A DNA stretch of 64,000 nucleotides from Azospirillum halopraeferens DSM 3675 (GTDB lineage Bacteria > Pseudomonadota > Alphaproteobacteria > Azospirillales > Azospirillaceae): contig NZ_AUCF01000020.1 of NCBI RefSeq assembly GCF_000429625.1, positions 1 to 64,000 of the forward strand, read 5' to 3'. Positions within the stretch are counted from its first letter, which is position 1. Every line of letters starts with the position of its first letter. Made by a program: the position numbers and the translations under genes. Shown here piece after piece: positions 29,288 to 38,713 of this stretch. The notes beneath the pieces are model-generated. The model was not told the DNA's origin, searched no databases, and saw only the letters and a program-made list of their open reading frames with translations.

Positions 29288-32248
29288 ATGGCCGTCCACA
29301 CCGTCACCAACACCGACGACAGCGGCCCCGGTTCGCTGCGGGACACCATCGCCGCCGCCCAATCCGGTGACCGGATCGATATGACCGGCCTCATCGGGAA
29401 CATTATCCTGTGGAGTCCGCTTCCCGCCTTTTCCGGTGAGTTGCATTTCGCCGGGCACGTGATGATCGACGGCACGTTCACCGGCACCGGCACCTTCGTC
29501 AAATACGGCTCGGAGACGATGACGCTGACCGGTAACAACACCTACACCGGCGGCACCAGGATCGACGCGGGCACCCTGCGGATCGGCGACGGCGGCACCA
29601 CCGGATCGATCAGCGGCGCCATCACCAACAACGCCGCGGTGGTGTTCGACCGCTCCAACAGCGTCACCCACTCCGGCGCGATCTCCGGCACCGGGACGGT
29701 GACCAAGCAGGGGGCCGGCACCCTCAGTCTGGCGGGTGACCTCACCCACACCGGCGGGACCACGGTCAGCGACGGCGCCCTGAGGATCGGCGCCCTCGGC
29801 AGCAGCGGCGGGTCGATCAGCGGCGACATCATCAACAACGCCGTCGTCATCTTCGCCCGCGACGTCGATATGGTCTACGCCGGAAACATGTCCGGAACCG
29901 GCGCGCTGACGACCATCGGTGCCTCCGGCGCCCTGATCCTGACGGGTGACAACACCCACACCGGCGGCACGATGGTCACGTCCGTCCCGCTGCGGATCGG
30001 AAACGGCGGCACCACCGGTTCGGTTTCCGGCGCCATCAACAACCAGTTCACCGTGGTTTTCGACCGCGCCGACTCCTTCACGCACGTCGGCGCCATCAGC
30101 GGCAACGGCACGGTGACCAAGCTGGGCGCCGGCACCCTGACCCTGACGAACGCGAACACGTACACCGGCGGCACCACCGTCAGCGCCGGCACCCTGCGCA
30201 TCGGCGACGGCGGCACCACAGGATCGATCAGCGGCGCCATCACCAACAACGCCGCGGTGGTGTTCGACCGCTCCGATGCCCTCACCCACGCCGGCGCCCT
30301 CTCCGGCACCGGCAGCGTGACCAAGGAAGGGGCGGGCACCCTGACCCTGGGGGGCAACTACACCCACAGCGGCGGCACCACCGTCAACGCCGGCACCCTG
30401 CGCATCGGCAACGGCAGCGTCACCGGATCGGTCGGCGGTGCCATCACCAACAACGCCGCGGTGGTCTTCAACCGCGCCGACAGCACCACCTACGCCGGCG
30501 TGATCTCCGGCACCGGCAGCGTGACCAAGGAGGGCGCGGGCACGCTGACGCTAACGGACGCGAACACCTATTCCGGTGGCACCACGGTCAGTGCCGGCAC
30601 GCTGCGCATCGGCGACGGAGGCACCACCGGAGCCGTTACCGGTCCCATCACCAACAACGCCACGGTCACCTTCAACCGCTCTGACAGCGTCACCGTCGAT
30701 GGCGCCATCTCCGGCACCGGGTCGGTGATCAAGGACGGCACGGGCACCCTGACCCTGACGGGCGCCAACACGCACACCGGCGGGACCACGGTCAACGCCG
30801 GCACCCTGCGCATCGGCGACGGCGCCACCACCGGGTCGATCGGCGGCACCATCACCAACAACGCCGCGGTCACCTTCGACCGCTCCGACGATGCCACCTT
30901 CGACGGCAACGTCGTCGGCACCGGCACGCTGACCAAGCTGGGCGCCGGTACCCTGACCCTGACGGGTGCCAACACCCACACGGGCACCACGACGGTCACC
31001 GGGGGAACGCTGCGGGTCGACGGCTCCCTCGCCTCGGGCGTGACGGTGGCCGGCGGCGGCACCCTGGGCGGCAGCGGCGCCATCGCCGGCGGGGTGACGG
31101 TGCAGAGCGGCGGCACGCTCAGCGCCGGCGCCAGCCCCGGCACCCTGACCACCGGCGACCTGATCTTCACCACCGGTGCCGTCTTCCGGCAGGAACTCGC
31201 CGGGACCGCCATCGGCACCTATGACCGGATCGTCGTCAACGGCACGGTGGCGCTGGGCGGCGCCACCCTGTCAACGCTGCTGCTCGATTCCTTCGTGCCG
31301 CCGGCCTCCGCCACCTTCACGATCATCGACAACGACGGCGCCGACGCCGTCTCCGGCACCTTCGCCGGGTTGACCGAAGGGGCGAGCTTCACCGCGGGCG
31401 GCTACGTCTTCACGATCAGCTACGTCGGCGGCGACGGCAACGACGTGACGCTGACCCACACCCCGCCCGCCCCGCCCCCGCCACCGCCCGATCCGGCGCC
31501 CTCCGATCCCGCCCCGGCCCGGCCCGGCCCGACAACGGCGAGCGACCTGCTGAGCGGCGGCAGCGGCCCCGACCTCATCAGCGCCATGGCGGGCGATGAC
31601 ACGGTCTTCGCCGGCGACGGCGACGACACCGTGTTCGGCAATCAGGGCGACGACGTGCTGTACGGCAACCGCGGCGACGACGTGCTGTTCGGTGGCCAGG
31701 GCAACGACACCGTCTTCGGCGGCCAGGACGCCGACCGACTGTACGGCAACCTCGGCGACGACGTGCTCTATGGCAACCTCGGCGATGACGCGCTGTACGG
31801 CAACCAGGGCAACGACGTGCTGTTCGGCGGTTCCGGGGCGGACACGCTGTTCGGCGGCCAGGGCGACGACGTGCTCTACGGCGGCGCCGGCGACGACCTG
31901 CTGGTGGGCAACCGCGGCACGGACACGCTGTACGGCGGGGCGGGAGCCGACGCCTTCCGCCTGGCGGCGCCGGGGGACGGAATCGCGGTGATCGCCGACT
32001 TCGAGGCGGGCATCGACCGGATCGAGGTGGTCAGCGCCAACTTCGGGCGGATCGCCGCGGGCACCCTGTCGGCCGCCCTCTTCGCGCTGGACAACCCCGC
32101 CTCGGCCGAGGCCGCCTTCGTCTTCGACACCGCCACGGGGGTGCTGTCGTTCGACGCCGACGGCACCGGCGCGGGCGCGGCGGTGGCCATCGCCACCCTC
32201 AACGTCCGCACTCTTGGCCACACCGACATCGTGGTCATCGCCGGCTGA
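29288..32248 (+). CDS. PATR-repeat and RTX-repeat secreted protein (type I secretion)
   Basis: A 986-aa extracellular protein without a Sec signal peptide. Residues 1-75 resemble a start of the chlamydial-type or pectate-lyase-like repeat family ([20 protein letters not shown]). Eight passenger-associated repeats of about 60 aa follow, each with a core like [20 protein letters not shown]. After a Pro-rich linker (about 730-750) come around a dozen calcium-binding nonapeptides, many with GN in place of GG ([17 protein letters not shown]). The end ([20 protein letters not shown]) matches the serralysin-type C-terminal region that carries type I secretion signals. There is no beta-barrel, so it is not a classical autotransporter. 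Likely an adhesin or matrix protein. No secretion genes are adjacent. Confidence 0.88.
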   Translation: MAVHTVTNTDDSGPGSLRDTIAAAQSGDRIDMTGLIGNIILWSPLPAFSGELHFAGHVMIDGTFTGTGTFVKYGSETMTLTGNNTYTGGTRIDAGTLRIGDGGTTGSISGAITNNAAVVFDRSNSVTHSGAISGTGTVTKQGAGTLSLAGDLTHTGGTTVSDGALRIGALGSSGGSISGDIINNAVVIFARDVDMVYAGNMSGTGALTTIGASGALILTGDNTHTGGTMVTSVPLRIGNGGTTGSVSGAINNQFTVVFDRADSFTHVGAISGNGTVTKLGAGTLTLTNANTYTGGTTVSAGTLRIGDGGTTGSISGAITNNAAVVFDRSDALTHAGALSGTGSVTKEGAGTLTLGGNYTHSGGTTVNAGTLRIGNGSVTGSVGGAITNNAAVVFNRADSTTYAGVISGTGSVTKEGAGTLTLTDANTYSGGTTVSAGTLRIGDGGTTGAVTGPITNNATVTFNRSDSVTVDGAISGTGSVIKDGTGTLTLTGANTHTGGTTVNAGTLRIGDGATTGSIGGTITNNAAVTFDRSDDATFDGNVVGTGTLTKLGAGTLTLTGANTHTGTTTVTGGTLRVDGSLASGVTVAGGGTLGGSGAIAGGVTVQSGGTLSAGASPGTLTTGDLIFTTGAVFRQELAGTAIGTYDRIVVNGTVALGGATLSTLLLDSFVPPASATFTIIDNDGADAVSGTFAGLTEGASFTAGGYVFTISYVGGDGNDVTLTHTPPAPPPPPPDPAPSDPAPARPGPTTASDLLSGGSGPDLISAMAGDDTVFAGDGDDTVFGNQGDDVLYGNRGDDVLFGGQGNDTVFGGQDADRLYGNLGDDVLYGNLGDDALYGNQGNDVLFGGSGADTLFGGQGDDVLYGGAGDDLLVGNRGTDTLYGGAGADAFRLAAPGDGIAVIADFEAGIDRIEVVSANFGRIAAGTLSAALFALDNPASAEAAFVFDTATGVLSFDADGTGAGAAVAIATLNVRTLGHTDIVVIAG

Positions 32249-32391
32249 CGGCGGCTGGAACCGGAGGGTGCCCACGCGAGGGGCTTGCGGTTCGGGGCGG
32301 CCGGTGCACCTATGGCAGCGGCGCGCCGGGCGCGCCGGGCGCGCACGGCACAGGCCGTCGCAAACACCCCTGAACAGGTTGGGACACGGCG

Positions 32392-33651
32392 TTGAGCGAC
32401 ACTCTCCAGGGCGACATCCGGTGTGACGTGGCGGTGGTGGGGGCCGGACCGGCCGGGCTGATGGCGGCGGAGCGGCTGGCCGGCGCCGGCCTGACCGTGC
32501 GGGTGTTCGAGCGCATGCCCACCCCCGCGCGCAAGCTGCTGCTGGCCGGGCGCGGCGGGCTGAACCTCACCCATTCCGAACCCCTGCACGCCTTCCTCGA
32601 CCGCTACGGCGCGCGGCGGCGGATCATTGCCGGCTGGCTGGAACGCTTCGGGCCGGAGGACCTGCGCGCCTGGGCCGCCGGGCTGGGGGTGGAAACCTTC
32701 GTCGGCACGTCGGGCCGCGTCTTCCCCGTGCAGATGAAGGCGTCGACGCTGGTGCGCGCCTGGCTGCGCCGGCTCGCCGGGATGGGGGTGACGCTGCACA
32801 CCCGCCACCGCTGGCTGGGATGGAGCGAGGACGGCACCCTGCGCTTCCTGGACGGCGCGGGTGCGGCGGTGAGCGTCCACGCGCGCGCCGCGGTGCTGGC
32901 CGCGGGCGGGGCGAGCTGGCCGCGCACCGGCTCCGACGGGACCTGGACGGACATCCTCGCCGCCCGCGGCGTGGCGGTGGAGCCGTTGCGCCCGGCCAAC
33001 GTCGGGTTCGAGGTGCCATGGTCCGATCACCTGCGCGAACGCTTCGCGGGGCAGCCGGTCAAGCCCGCGGCCCTGACCCTGGGGGGCCGGCGCGTGAAGG
33101 GGGAGTTCGTCATCACCGACACCGGCGTCGAGGGCGGCGCCGTCTACGCCCTCAGCGCCCCCTTGCGCGACGCGGTGGAGCGCGACGGCTGGGCGGCGCT
33201 CGGCCTCGACCTGCTGCCCGACCTGGAGGCGGCGGAGGTGCGCCGGCGCACGGCGCGGCGCGGTGCGGAATCCCTGGCCACCTTCCTGAAGAAGGCGTTC
33301 GCCCTCACCGGCCCGCGCGCCGCCCTGCTGCGCGAGTTCGCCACCCGCGACGAGCTGGCCGATCCCGCGGCGCTGGCCCTGCGCCTGAAGGAGCTGACGA
33401 TCCCGGTCACCGGGGTGCGGCCGCTGGACCGCGCCATCTCCTCGGCCGGCGGCGTGCGCTTCGACGCGGTGGACGAGCGGCTGATGCTGACGGCGCTGCC
33501 CGGCACCTTCGTGGCGGGCGAGATGTTGGACTGGGAGGCGCCGACCGGCGGCTACCTGCTGCAAGCCTGCTTCGCCGGCGGCGTGCGGGCGGCCGAGGGC
33601 GTGGCGGAGTGGCTGGCGGACGGAAACCGGCAGGGGGAGCAGCGGTCATGA
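32392..33651 (+). CDS. HI0933/BaiN-type FAD-dependent oxidoreductase
   Basis: A 419-aa flavoprotein of the HI0933-like family (TIGR03862-like subgroup). The N-terminal FAD-binding motif VAVVGAGPAGLMAAERLA and the GRGGLNLTHSE segment are clear; the C-terminal half ends with GEMLDWEAPTGGYLLQACFA, the second FAD contact. The substrate is unknown in the family. A TTG start at 32392 is used since no ATG or GTG precedes the FAD motif with a better ribosome site. Its stop overlaps the ATG of the molybdoenzyme gene (ATGA), so the two are translationally coupled. Confidence 0.86.
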   Translation: MSDTLQGDIRCDVAVVGAGPAGLMAAERLAGAGLTVRVFERMPTPARKLLLAGRGGLNLTHSEPLHAFLDRYGARRRIIAGWLERFGPEDLRAWAAGLGVETFVGTSGRVFPVQMKASTLVRAWLRRLAGMGVTLHTRHRWLGWSEDGTLRFLDGAGAAVSVHARAAVLAAGGASWPRTGSDGTWTDILAARGVAVEPLRPANVGFEVPWSDHLRERFAGQPVKPAALTLGGRRVKGEFVITDTGVEGGAVYALSAPLRDAVERDGWAALGLDLLPDLEAAEVRRRTARRGAESLATFLKKAFALTGPRAALLREFATRDELADPAALALRLKELTIPVTGVRPLDRAISSAGGVRFDAVDERLMLTALPGTFVAGEMLDWEAPTGGYLLQACFAGGVRAAEGVAEWLADGNRQGEQRS

Positions 33652-34316
33652 CCGACGAGATCAACCGCAAGCTGATCGCAACCAAGGAGCAATGGGCGCG
33701 CGACGGCCGCGGCCTGACCGGCGCGACGGCGGACCCGGCCCTCGACCGCCTGCCGCCCGGCCAGCACACGGTGAAGACCTGGCCGGTGCTGGACCTGGGC
33801 GTGCAGCCGCGCATCGACCCGCGGCTGTGGCGTCTCACCGTCGACGGGCTGGTGGAGAACCCCGTGGTGTGGAAGGCCGACGACATCGCCGCACAGCCGC
33901 AGGCGGAGAGCGTGTCGGACATCCACTGCGTCACCACCTGGTCGCGCTACGACAACCGCTGGCGCGGCATCGCCGCCCGCCACCTGCTGTCGGTCGTGCG
34001 TCCGGCGCCGGAAGCGCGCTTCGTGCTGTTCCAGTCCTACGACACCTACACCACCAACATACCCCTGGCCGCCTTCGACGACGCGGACGTGCTGCTGGCC
34101 ACCCATTGGGAGGGGGAGCCCCTCACCCTCGACCACGGCGGGCCGCTGCGCGCGGTGGTGCCGAAGCTTTATTTCTGGAAGAGCGCCAAGTGGGTCAAGC
34201 GCATCACCTTCGCCGCCGAGGACCGGCCCGGCTATTGGGAGGTGCGCGGCTACCACAACGACGCCGATCCGTGGAAAGAAGAGCGGTACGCCGACGATGC
34301 CGATCCCCTGATCTGA
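33648..34316 (+). CDS. Sulfite-oxidase-like molybdopterin oxidoreductase
   Basis: A 222-aa cytoplasmic protein made only of the oxidoreductase molybdopterin-binding domain. The molybdenum-ligand cysteine lies in SDIHCVTTWSRYDNRW (about residue 93), and later blocks LFQSYDTYTTNIPL, GGPLRAVVPKLYFWKSAKWV and YWEVRGYHNDADPW are typical of the short YuiH-like group. There is no signal peptide or dimerisation domain, unlike MsrP or SorA. It is coupled to the preceding flavoprotein by an ATGA overlap, which makes that flavoprotein a possible redox partner. Confidence 0.88.
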   Translation: MTDEINRKLIATKEQWARDGRGLTGATADPALDRLPPGQHTVKTWPVLDLGVQPRIDPRLWRLTVDGLVENPVVWKADDIAAQPQAESVSDIHCVTTWSRYDNRWRGIAARHLLSVVRPAPEARFVLFQSYDTYTTNIPLAAFDDADVLLATHWEGEPLTLDHGGPLRAVVPKLYFWKSAKWVKRITFAAEDRPGYWEVRGYHNDADPWKEERYADDADPLI

Positions 34317-34491
34317 TCCGGCAACCGCGACTCATTCGCATTTCCTGCGTCAAAACGCGCCCTTGCACGCCCCCGTTGCGCCAGATCATTTCCTCACCCT
34401 TGTGAACCCGCGTAAGGACCTGACCGGTGGTGCAGGTCCGGCCCTGCCCGGTCAGCGGGGAGTGCATGGCCAGGCGATGAAGGAAGCGACG

Positions 34492-36210
34492 ATGACGGTG
34501 GATTCGGTCACGATTGCCCTGGTGGGCAGCGGTGGCGCCGGCGTGATGACGGCCGGCCAGATGCTGCTCGACGCCGCCGCCCATGTGGGGTGGTACGGTC
34601 TGATGTCCCGCTCGTCCGGGCCGCAGATCCGCGGCGGGGAGGCGGCGGCGTTCGTCCGCCTGTCGCCGCGGCCGGTCGCCGGGCCGGGCGACCGCTTCGA
34701 CCTGATCGTCGCCTTCGACTGGCAGAACGTGGAGCGCTTCGCCGCCGAACTGCCCCTGTCGGAGCGCAGCGTCATCGTCACCGACCCGTCCCAGGGCGCG
34801 GTGCCCGCGGTGCTGGCCGCCAGCGGCGCCCGGCAGATCGAGCTGCCCATCAAGGAGTGGGCCGCCTCGGTCACCGGCGGGCGCGTCAACATGGTGGGGC
34901 TGGGCGCCATCGCCGCCGTCGTCGGCCTGCCGCAGCAGGGCATCGCGGCCGTCGTCGACCGGGCACTGGGCAAGAAGGGTGCGGCGGCGGTGCAGGCGTC
35001 GCTGGCCGCCGCGGAGGCCGGCGCCCGGGCGGCGGCCGGCTGGAACCTGGGGCTGGAGCTGACCGCCCCGCAGGAGAGCGGCACCGGCCCGCGCTGGAAC
35101 ATCTCCGGCAACGAGGCCGCCGCCTTCGGCGCGCTGAAGGCGGGGGTGCGCTTCTGCGCCGCCTATCCCATCACCCCCGCCACCGAGATCCTGGAGTGGC
35201 TGGCCCCCAACCTGGCCCGCACCGGCGGCACGCTGGTGCAGGCGGAGGATGAGCTGGCCTCCATCAACATGTGCATCGGCGCCTCCTACGGCGGCGTGCC
35301 GTCGATCACCGCCACCGCCGGCCCCGGCCTGTCGCTGATGATCGAGGCGCTGGGCCTGGCGGTGGCGTCGGAAACCCCGGTGGTGGTGGTCGACGTCATG
35401 CGCGGCGGCCCCTCCACCGGCATCCCCACCAAGTCGGAGCAGTCCGACCTCAACATCGCCGTCTACGGCCTGCACGGCGACGCGCCGCACCTGGTGGTCG
35501 CCCCCAACTCCATCGCCGACTGCCTGACCGCCACCCAGTGGGCGGTGCATCTGGCGGAGGCGTTGCAGACCCCCTGCATCGTGCTGTCCGACCAGGCCAT
35601 GGGCCAGAGCCGCGCCGTGGTGGACAAGCCCGCCGCCATCCCGCACCGGGCCGAGCGCCTGCTGGCCACCGACCTGACGGAGGGGTTCCGGCGCTATGCG
35701 GTGACCGACAGCGGCGTCTCGCCGACCGCCGTTCCCGGCATGCCCGGCGGCGAGCACACCGCCGACGGGCTGGAGCACGCGGAGAACGCCCTGCCTTCCA
35801 GCCAGGCCGCCGACCACCACAAGCAGCTCGACAAGCGCCTGCGCAAGCTGACCGGCCACGACTACGGCGCCCTGTGGGCCGACGTGGAGGGTGAGGGCGA
35901 GGTGGCGGTGCTGACCTGGGGTTCCGCCACCGGCCCGGCGCGCGAGGCCGCCGCCCGGCTGCGCGCCGGGGGCACGCCGGTGCGCCTGGTGTCCCTGCGC
36001 CTCCTGTCGCCCATCGACCCGGCGCGGGTCGCCGCGGCGCTGGACGGCGTCACCCGCGTGCTGGTGGTGGAGCAGACCCACGGCGCGCAGTTCCACAAGT
36101 ACCTGCGGGCGCACCTCGACCTGCCGGGGCAGGTGACGGTGCTCAGCCGCCCCGGCCCCCTGCCGATCCGCGCCCACGAGGTGCAGGCGTCGCTGGCTTC
36201 CCTGATCTGA
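34492..36210 (+). CDS. korA: 2-oxoacid:ferredoxin oxidoreductase, fused gamma-alpha subunit
   Basis: A 572-aa subunit of a 2-oxoglutarate-type ferredoxin oxidoreductase. Residues 1-190 are the gamma domain (IALVGSGGAGVMTAGQMLLD); from about 205 follows the alpha domain (NEAAAFGALKAGVRFCAAYP, EDELASINMCIGASYGG, RGGPSTGIPTKSEQ). The C-terminal transketolase-like domain ends near residue 570. ATG 34492 is chosen for the AAGGA upstream and canonical start. It pairs with the beta subunit 19 bp downstream. Substrate (2-oxoglutarate) is by family; other 2-oxoacids remain possible. Confidence 0.92.
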   Translation: MTVDSVTIALVGSGGAGVMTAGQMLLDAAAHVGWYGLMSRSSGPQIRGGEAAAFVRLSPRPVAGPGDRFDLIVAFDWQNVERFAAELPLSERSVIVTDPSQGAVPAVLAASGARQIELPIKEWAASVTGGRVNMVGLGAIAAVVGLPQQGIAAVVDRALGKKGAAAVQASLAAAEAGARAAAGWNLGLELTAPQESGTGPRWNISGNEAAAFGALKAGVRFCAAYPITPATEILEWLAPNLARTGGTLVQAEDELASINMCIGASYGGVPSITATAGPGLSLMIEALGLAVASETPVVVVDVMRGGPSTGIPTKSEQSDLNIAVYGLHGDAPHLVVAPNSIADCLTATQWAVHLAEALQTPCIVLSDQAMGQSRAVVDKPAAIPHRAERLLATDLTEGFRRYAVTDSGVSPTAVPGMPGGEHTADGLEHAENALPSSQAADHHKQLDKRLRKLTGHDYGALWADVEGEGEVAVLTWGSATGPAREAAARLRAGGTPVRLVSLRLLSPIDPARVAAALDGVTRVLVVEQTHGAQFHKYLRAHLDLPGQVTVLSRPGPLPIRAHEVQASLASLI

Positions 36211-36229
36211 CCCGCGCGGGAGAACGGAC

Positions 36230-37078
36230 ATGGACACGCACATCAACGACGGAGCGGCCCCCGCCGCCCCGACCGCGCAGGACTACAAGTCGGCGGTGAA
36301 GCCCATCTGGTGCCCCGGCTGCGGCGACTATTCGGTGCTGGCCGCGGTCACCCGCGCCTTCGCCGCCATGGGACTGGAAAGGCACAACACCGCGGTGGTG
36401 TCGGGCATCGGCTGCTCGTCGCGCATCCCCGCCTACACCTCGGTCTACGGGTTCCACGGCGTGCACGGCCGGGCTCTGGCCGCCGCCTCCGGCCTGAAGC
36501 TGGCGCGGCCGGACCTGACGGTGGTGGTCTTCGGCGGCGACGGCGACGGCTTCTCCATCGGCGGCAACCACTTCCTGCACGCCTGCCGGCGCAACATCGA
36601 CATGACCTACGTGGTGATGGACAACCAGGTCTACGGCATGACCAAGGGCCAGGCGTCCCCCACCACCGAGTCCGACTGGTGCGAGAGCAAGCTGACCCCC
36701 ACCGGCCCCGGCGTCTCCCCGATCCAGCCGGTGCAGCTCGCCATCGCCTGCGGCGCCAACTTCGTGGCCCGCGGCTTCTCCGGCGACCCCAACGGGGTGG
36801 CGAGGCTGATCACCGAGGCGATCAACCATCCCGGCTTCTCGGTGGTGCAGGTGCTCAGCCCCTGCGTCACCTTCCGCCCCGAACAGCGGGAATGGAAGAG
36901 CACCGTGCGCCCCTACGGCCGCGAACCGGCGGCGGACCCGGCGCTGGCCATGCGCAACGCCCTGGAGGACGACGGGTTCGGCCTGGGCATCTTCCTGGCC
37001 GGCCAGCGCCGCCCCTACCGGCCGGAGCGCGCCGACACCGTCTCCATCGCCGCCATCGAGGAGGAGTTCGCCGTATGA
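36230..37078 (+). CDS. korB: 2-oxoacid:ferredoxin oxidoreductase, beta subunit
   Basis: The 282-aa thiamine-diphosphate-binding beta subunit. The cluster-ligand motif WCPGCGDYSVL (about 27-37), the ThDP/Mg motif GGDGDGFSIGGNHFLHACRR and the fourth cysteine (SPCVTF) for the [4Fe-4S] cluster are present. With KorA it would decarboxylate a 2-oxoacid oxidatively and reduce ferredoxin. The stop overlaps the ATG of the rubrerythrin-like gene (ATGA). Confidence 0.93.
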   Translation: MDTHINDGAAPAAPTAQDYKSAVKPIWCPGCGDYSVLAAVTRAFAAMGLERHNTAVVSGIGCSSRIPAYTSVYGFHGVHGRALAAASGLKLARPDLTVVVFGGDGDGFSIGGNHFLHACRRNIDMTYVVMDNQVYGMTKGQASPTTESDWCESKLTPTGPGVSPIQPVQLAIACGANFVARGFSGDPNGVARLITEAINHPGFSVVQVLSPCVTFRPEQREWKSTVRPYGREPAADPALAMRNALEDDGFGLGIFLAGQRRPYRPERADTVSIAAIEEEFAV

Positions 37079-37608
37079 CCACCAAGGTGACCAGCGGCGC
37101 CTCCGGCGTCGGCCTGTTCCTCGCCCACGCGGTGGAACTGGAGACCGAGGCCGCCGACCGCTATGAAGAGCTGGCCGACAGCATGGAGGCCCACAACAAC
37201 GCCGAGGTGGCCGCCCTGTTCCGCGACCTGGCCGCCTGTTCGCGCAAGCACCGGGACGAGGTGCGGACCATCGCCGCCGAGTTCGGCCCCCTGCCCTCCG
37301 TGGCGCCGTGGGAGTTCGAGTGGAACGCCACCGCCGAGTCGCCGGAGGCCGCCGCCTTCGAGAACACCCATTACCTGATGACGGCGCACCACGCCCTGAG
37401 GATGGCCCTGCAATGCGAGACGCAGGGCTGTAAGTACTACGCGGGCGTCGCCGCCGAGACCCGCGACCCCCGCGTCGCCCACCTCGCCCGCGAGTTCGCC
37501 GACGAGGAGGCCGGCCACGTGGAGCTGGTGAAGCAGTGGCTCCGGCGCTACCCCACCCCGCCCGAGGGCTGGGACGACGACCCCGACCCGCCGAACGTGT
37601 CGGACTGA
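37075..37608 (+). CDS. Rubrerythrin-like (ferritin-superfamily) protein
   Basis: A 177-aa four-helix protein. Diiron-type ligands are visible as VELETEAADRYEEL, CSRKHRDEV, LQCETQGCKYY and FADEEAGHVELVKQW, the last being the typical E..H pattern. It lacks the C-terminal rubredoxin domain of full rubrerythrins. The gene is translationally coupled to korB. A role in protecting the oxygen-sensitive KorAB enzyme from peroxide would fit, but this is inferred from position. Confidence 0.85.
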   Translation: MTTKVTSGASGVGLFLAHAVELETEAADRYEELADSMEAHNNAEVAALFRDLAACSRKHRDEVRTIAAEFGPLPSVAPWEFEWNATAESPEAAAFENTHYLMTAHHALRMALQCETQGCKYYAGVAAETRDPRVAHLAREFADEEAGHVELVKQWLRRYPTPPEGWDDDPDPPNVSD

Positions 37609-37618
37609 CCGGGGCGGC

Positions 37619-38542
37619 TCACCCCGCCGCCCGCCGCACCGTGCGCGAGGGGGGCTCGCCGTATTGCGCCGCGTAGTAGGCGGAAAAGCGGCCGAGGTGC
37701 CAGAACCCCCATTTCATGGCGATCTCCGACACCGTCGCCCCGCCGGCGGTGCCGGACGCCAGGTCGCGGCGCGCCCCGTCCAGCCGGCGCTGGCGCAGCC
37801 AGGTGCCCGGCCCGACACCGACCGACGCCAGGAAGGCGCGGCGCAGCGCCTCCCCCGACACCCCCAGGCGGCGGGCCAGCTCGGCGGCGGTGACGGGCTC
37901 CTCCGTCTCGGCGGCGACCAGATCGCGGGCCCGCCGGAACAGCCGGAAATCGGCGCCGGTGGCGGAGTCGCCGGGGCGGCCGGCGGCGGCGATGCGGCCG
38001 AACAGGTGGGACAGCTTGTCGGCGACCAGACCCACCAGCACCGGGGCGTGCTCCGCCGCCCCCGGCACCTCCGCCACCGCGGGCCCCAGCAGCAGCGACA
38101 GGAACCAGGCCCCGGCCATCTCCGCATCGGGAAAGCTGCGGGCGACGCACAGCGGCTCGGCCGGCCGGGGCGGCGGCTCCGGCAGGCGGGCGTCGTCGAC
38201 GGTGACGATCAGCAGATCGCTCGGCCCGTCCACCGCCACATGGATGTCGGCCCCGCCCTTCAGCATCATCACGCTGTCGTCGGCGAGGCGCGCGGCGTTG
38301 GCACGGCCCAGCGCCCCCGGCGCCAGCGGCTGCACGAACACGGTGTGGCCGGGGGGTGCCGCTACCCGTTCCTCCACCGCCACTCCCACCCGTTCGCGGG
38401 CGATGGTCAGCCCGGGCAGGCGCAGCGACTCGATCGATCCGCGGTAACCGCCCGGCCGCAGGGGCATGTAGCGCTGCGACCACCCATCAAGTCCGCGCTC
38501 CTGCTCGCACGCGTCCGTGTATTCCCGACGACTGAACTGCAA
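37619..38542 (-). CDS. AraC-family transcriptional regulator, probable aau regulator
   Basis: A 307-aa regulator with an AraC-binding-domain-like N-terminal half (VEERVAAPPGHTVFVQPLAP) and two helix-turn-helix units at the C-terminus (TAAELARRLGVSGEALRRAF; GGATVSEIAMKWGFWHLGRF, FSAYYAAQYGEPPSRTVRR). The N-terminal domain is like that of regulators of aromatic or amine catabolism. It is divergent from aauB across 171 bp, so it most likely activates the aau operon in response to an amine or its aldehyde, and may repress itself. Confidence 0.9.
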   Translation of the reverse strand: MQFSRREYTDACEQERGLDGWSQRYMPLRPGGYRGSIESLRLPGLTIARERVGVAVEERVAAPPGHTVFVQPLAPGALGRANAARLADDSVMMLKGGADIHVAVDGPSDLLIVTVDDARLPEPPPRPAEPLCVARSFPDAEMAGAWFLSLLLGPAVAEVPGAAEHAPVLVGLVADKLSHLFGRIAAAGRPGDSATGADFRLFRRARDLVAAETEEPVTAAELARRLGVSGEALRRAFLASVGVGPGTWLRQRRLDGARRDLASGTAGGATVSEIAMKWGFWHLGRFSAYYAAQYGEPPSRTVRRAAG

Positions 38543-38596
38543 CGACCGACTCCGAACGGTTCCCTGCGAAGCGGAAGCATCGGCGTAAGCCTATTA

Positions 38597-38625
38597 TTTC
38601 GTCAAGTCCCGTGAGTGCTTATAAA
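38597..38625 (+). promoter_or_regulatory. Candidate aauB promoter
   Basis: TATAAA at 38620-38625 is preceded by TTTCGT (38597-38602) at 17-bp spacing, inside an AT-rich island in the aauB/araC intergenic region, about 90 bp before the aauB start. The poor -35 fits a promoter needing an activator. Inferred from sequence only. Confidence 0.4.
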
Positions 38626-38713
38626 ATGTGCAGACATATCCGGGAAAACCGGATAGCGCCGCTCCGGTTGCCGGGCGTACCGTCTTTGGCATTCCAAGCA
38701 GGGAGGCACCGAC

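Noticed and set aside
32321..32344. Tandem GCGCGCCGG units downstream of the RTX gene
   Set aside because: Fewer than three full units in already GC-rich DNA; likely chance or a weak hairpin.
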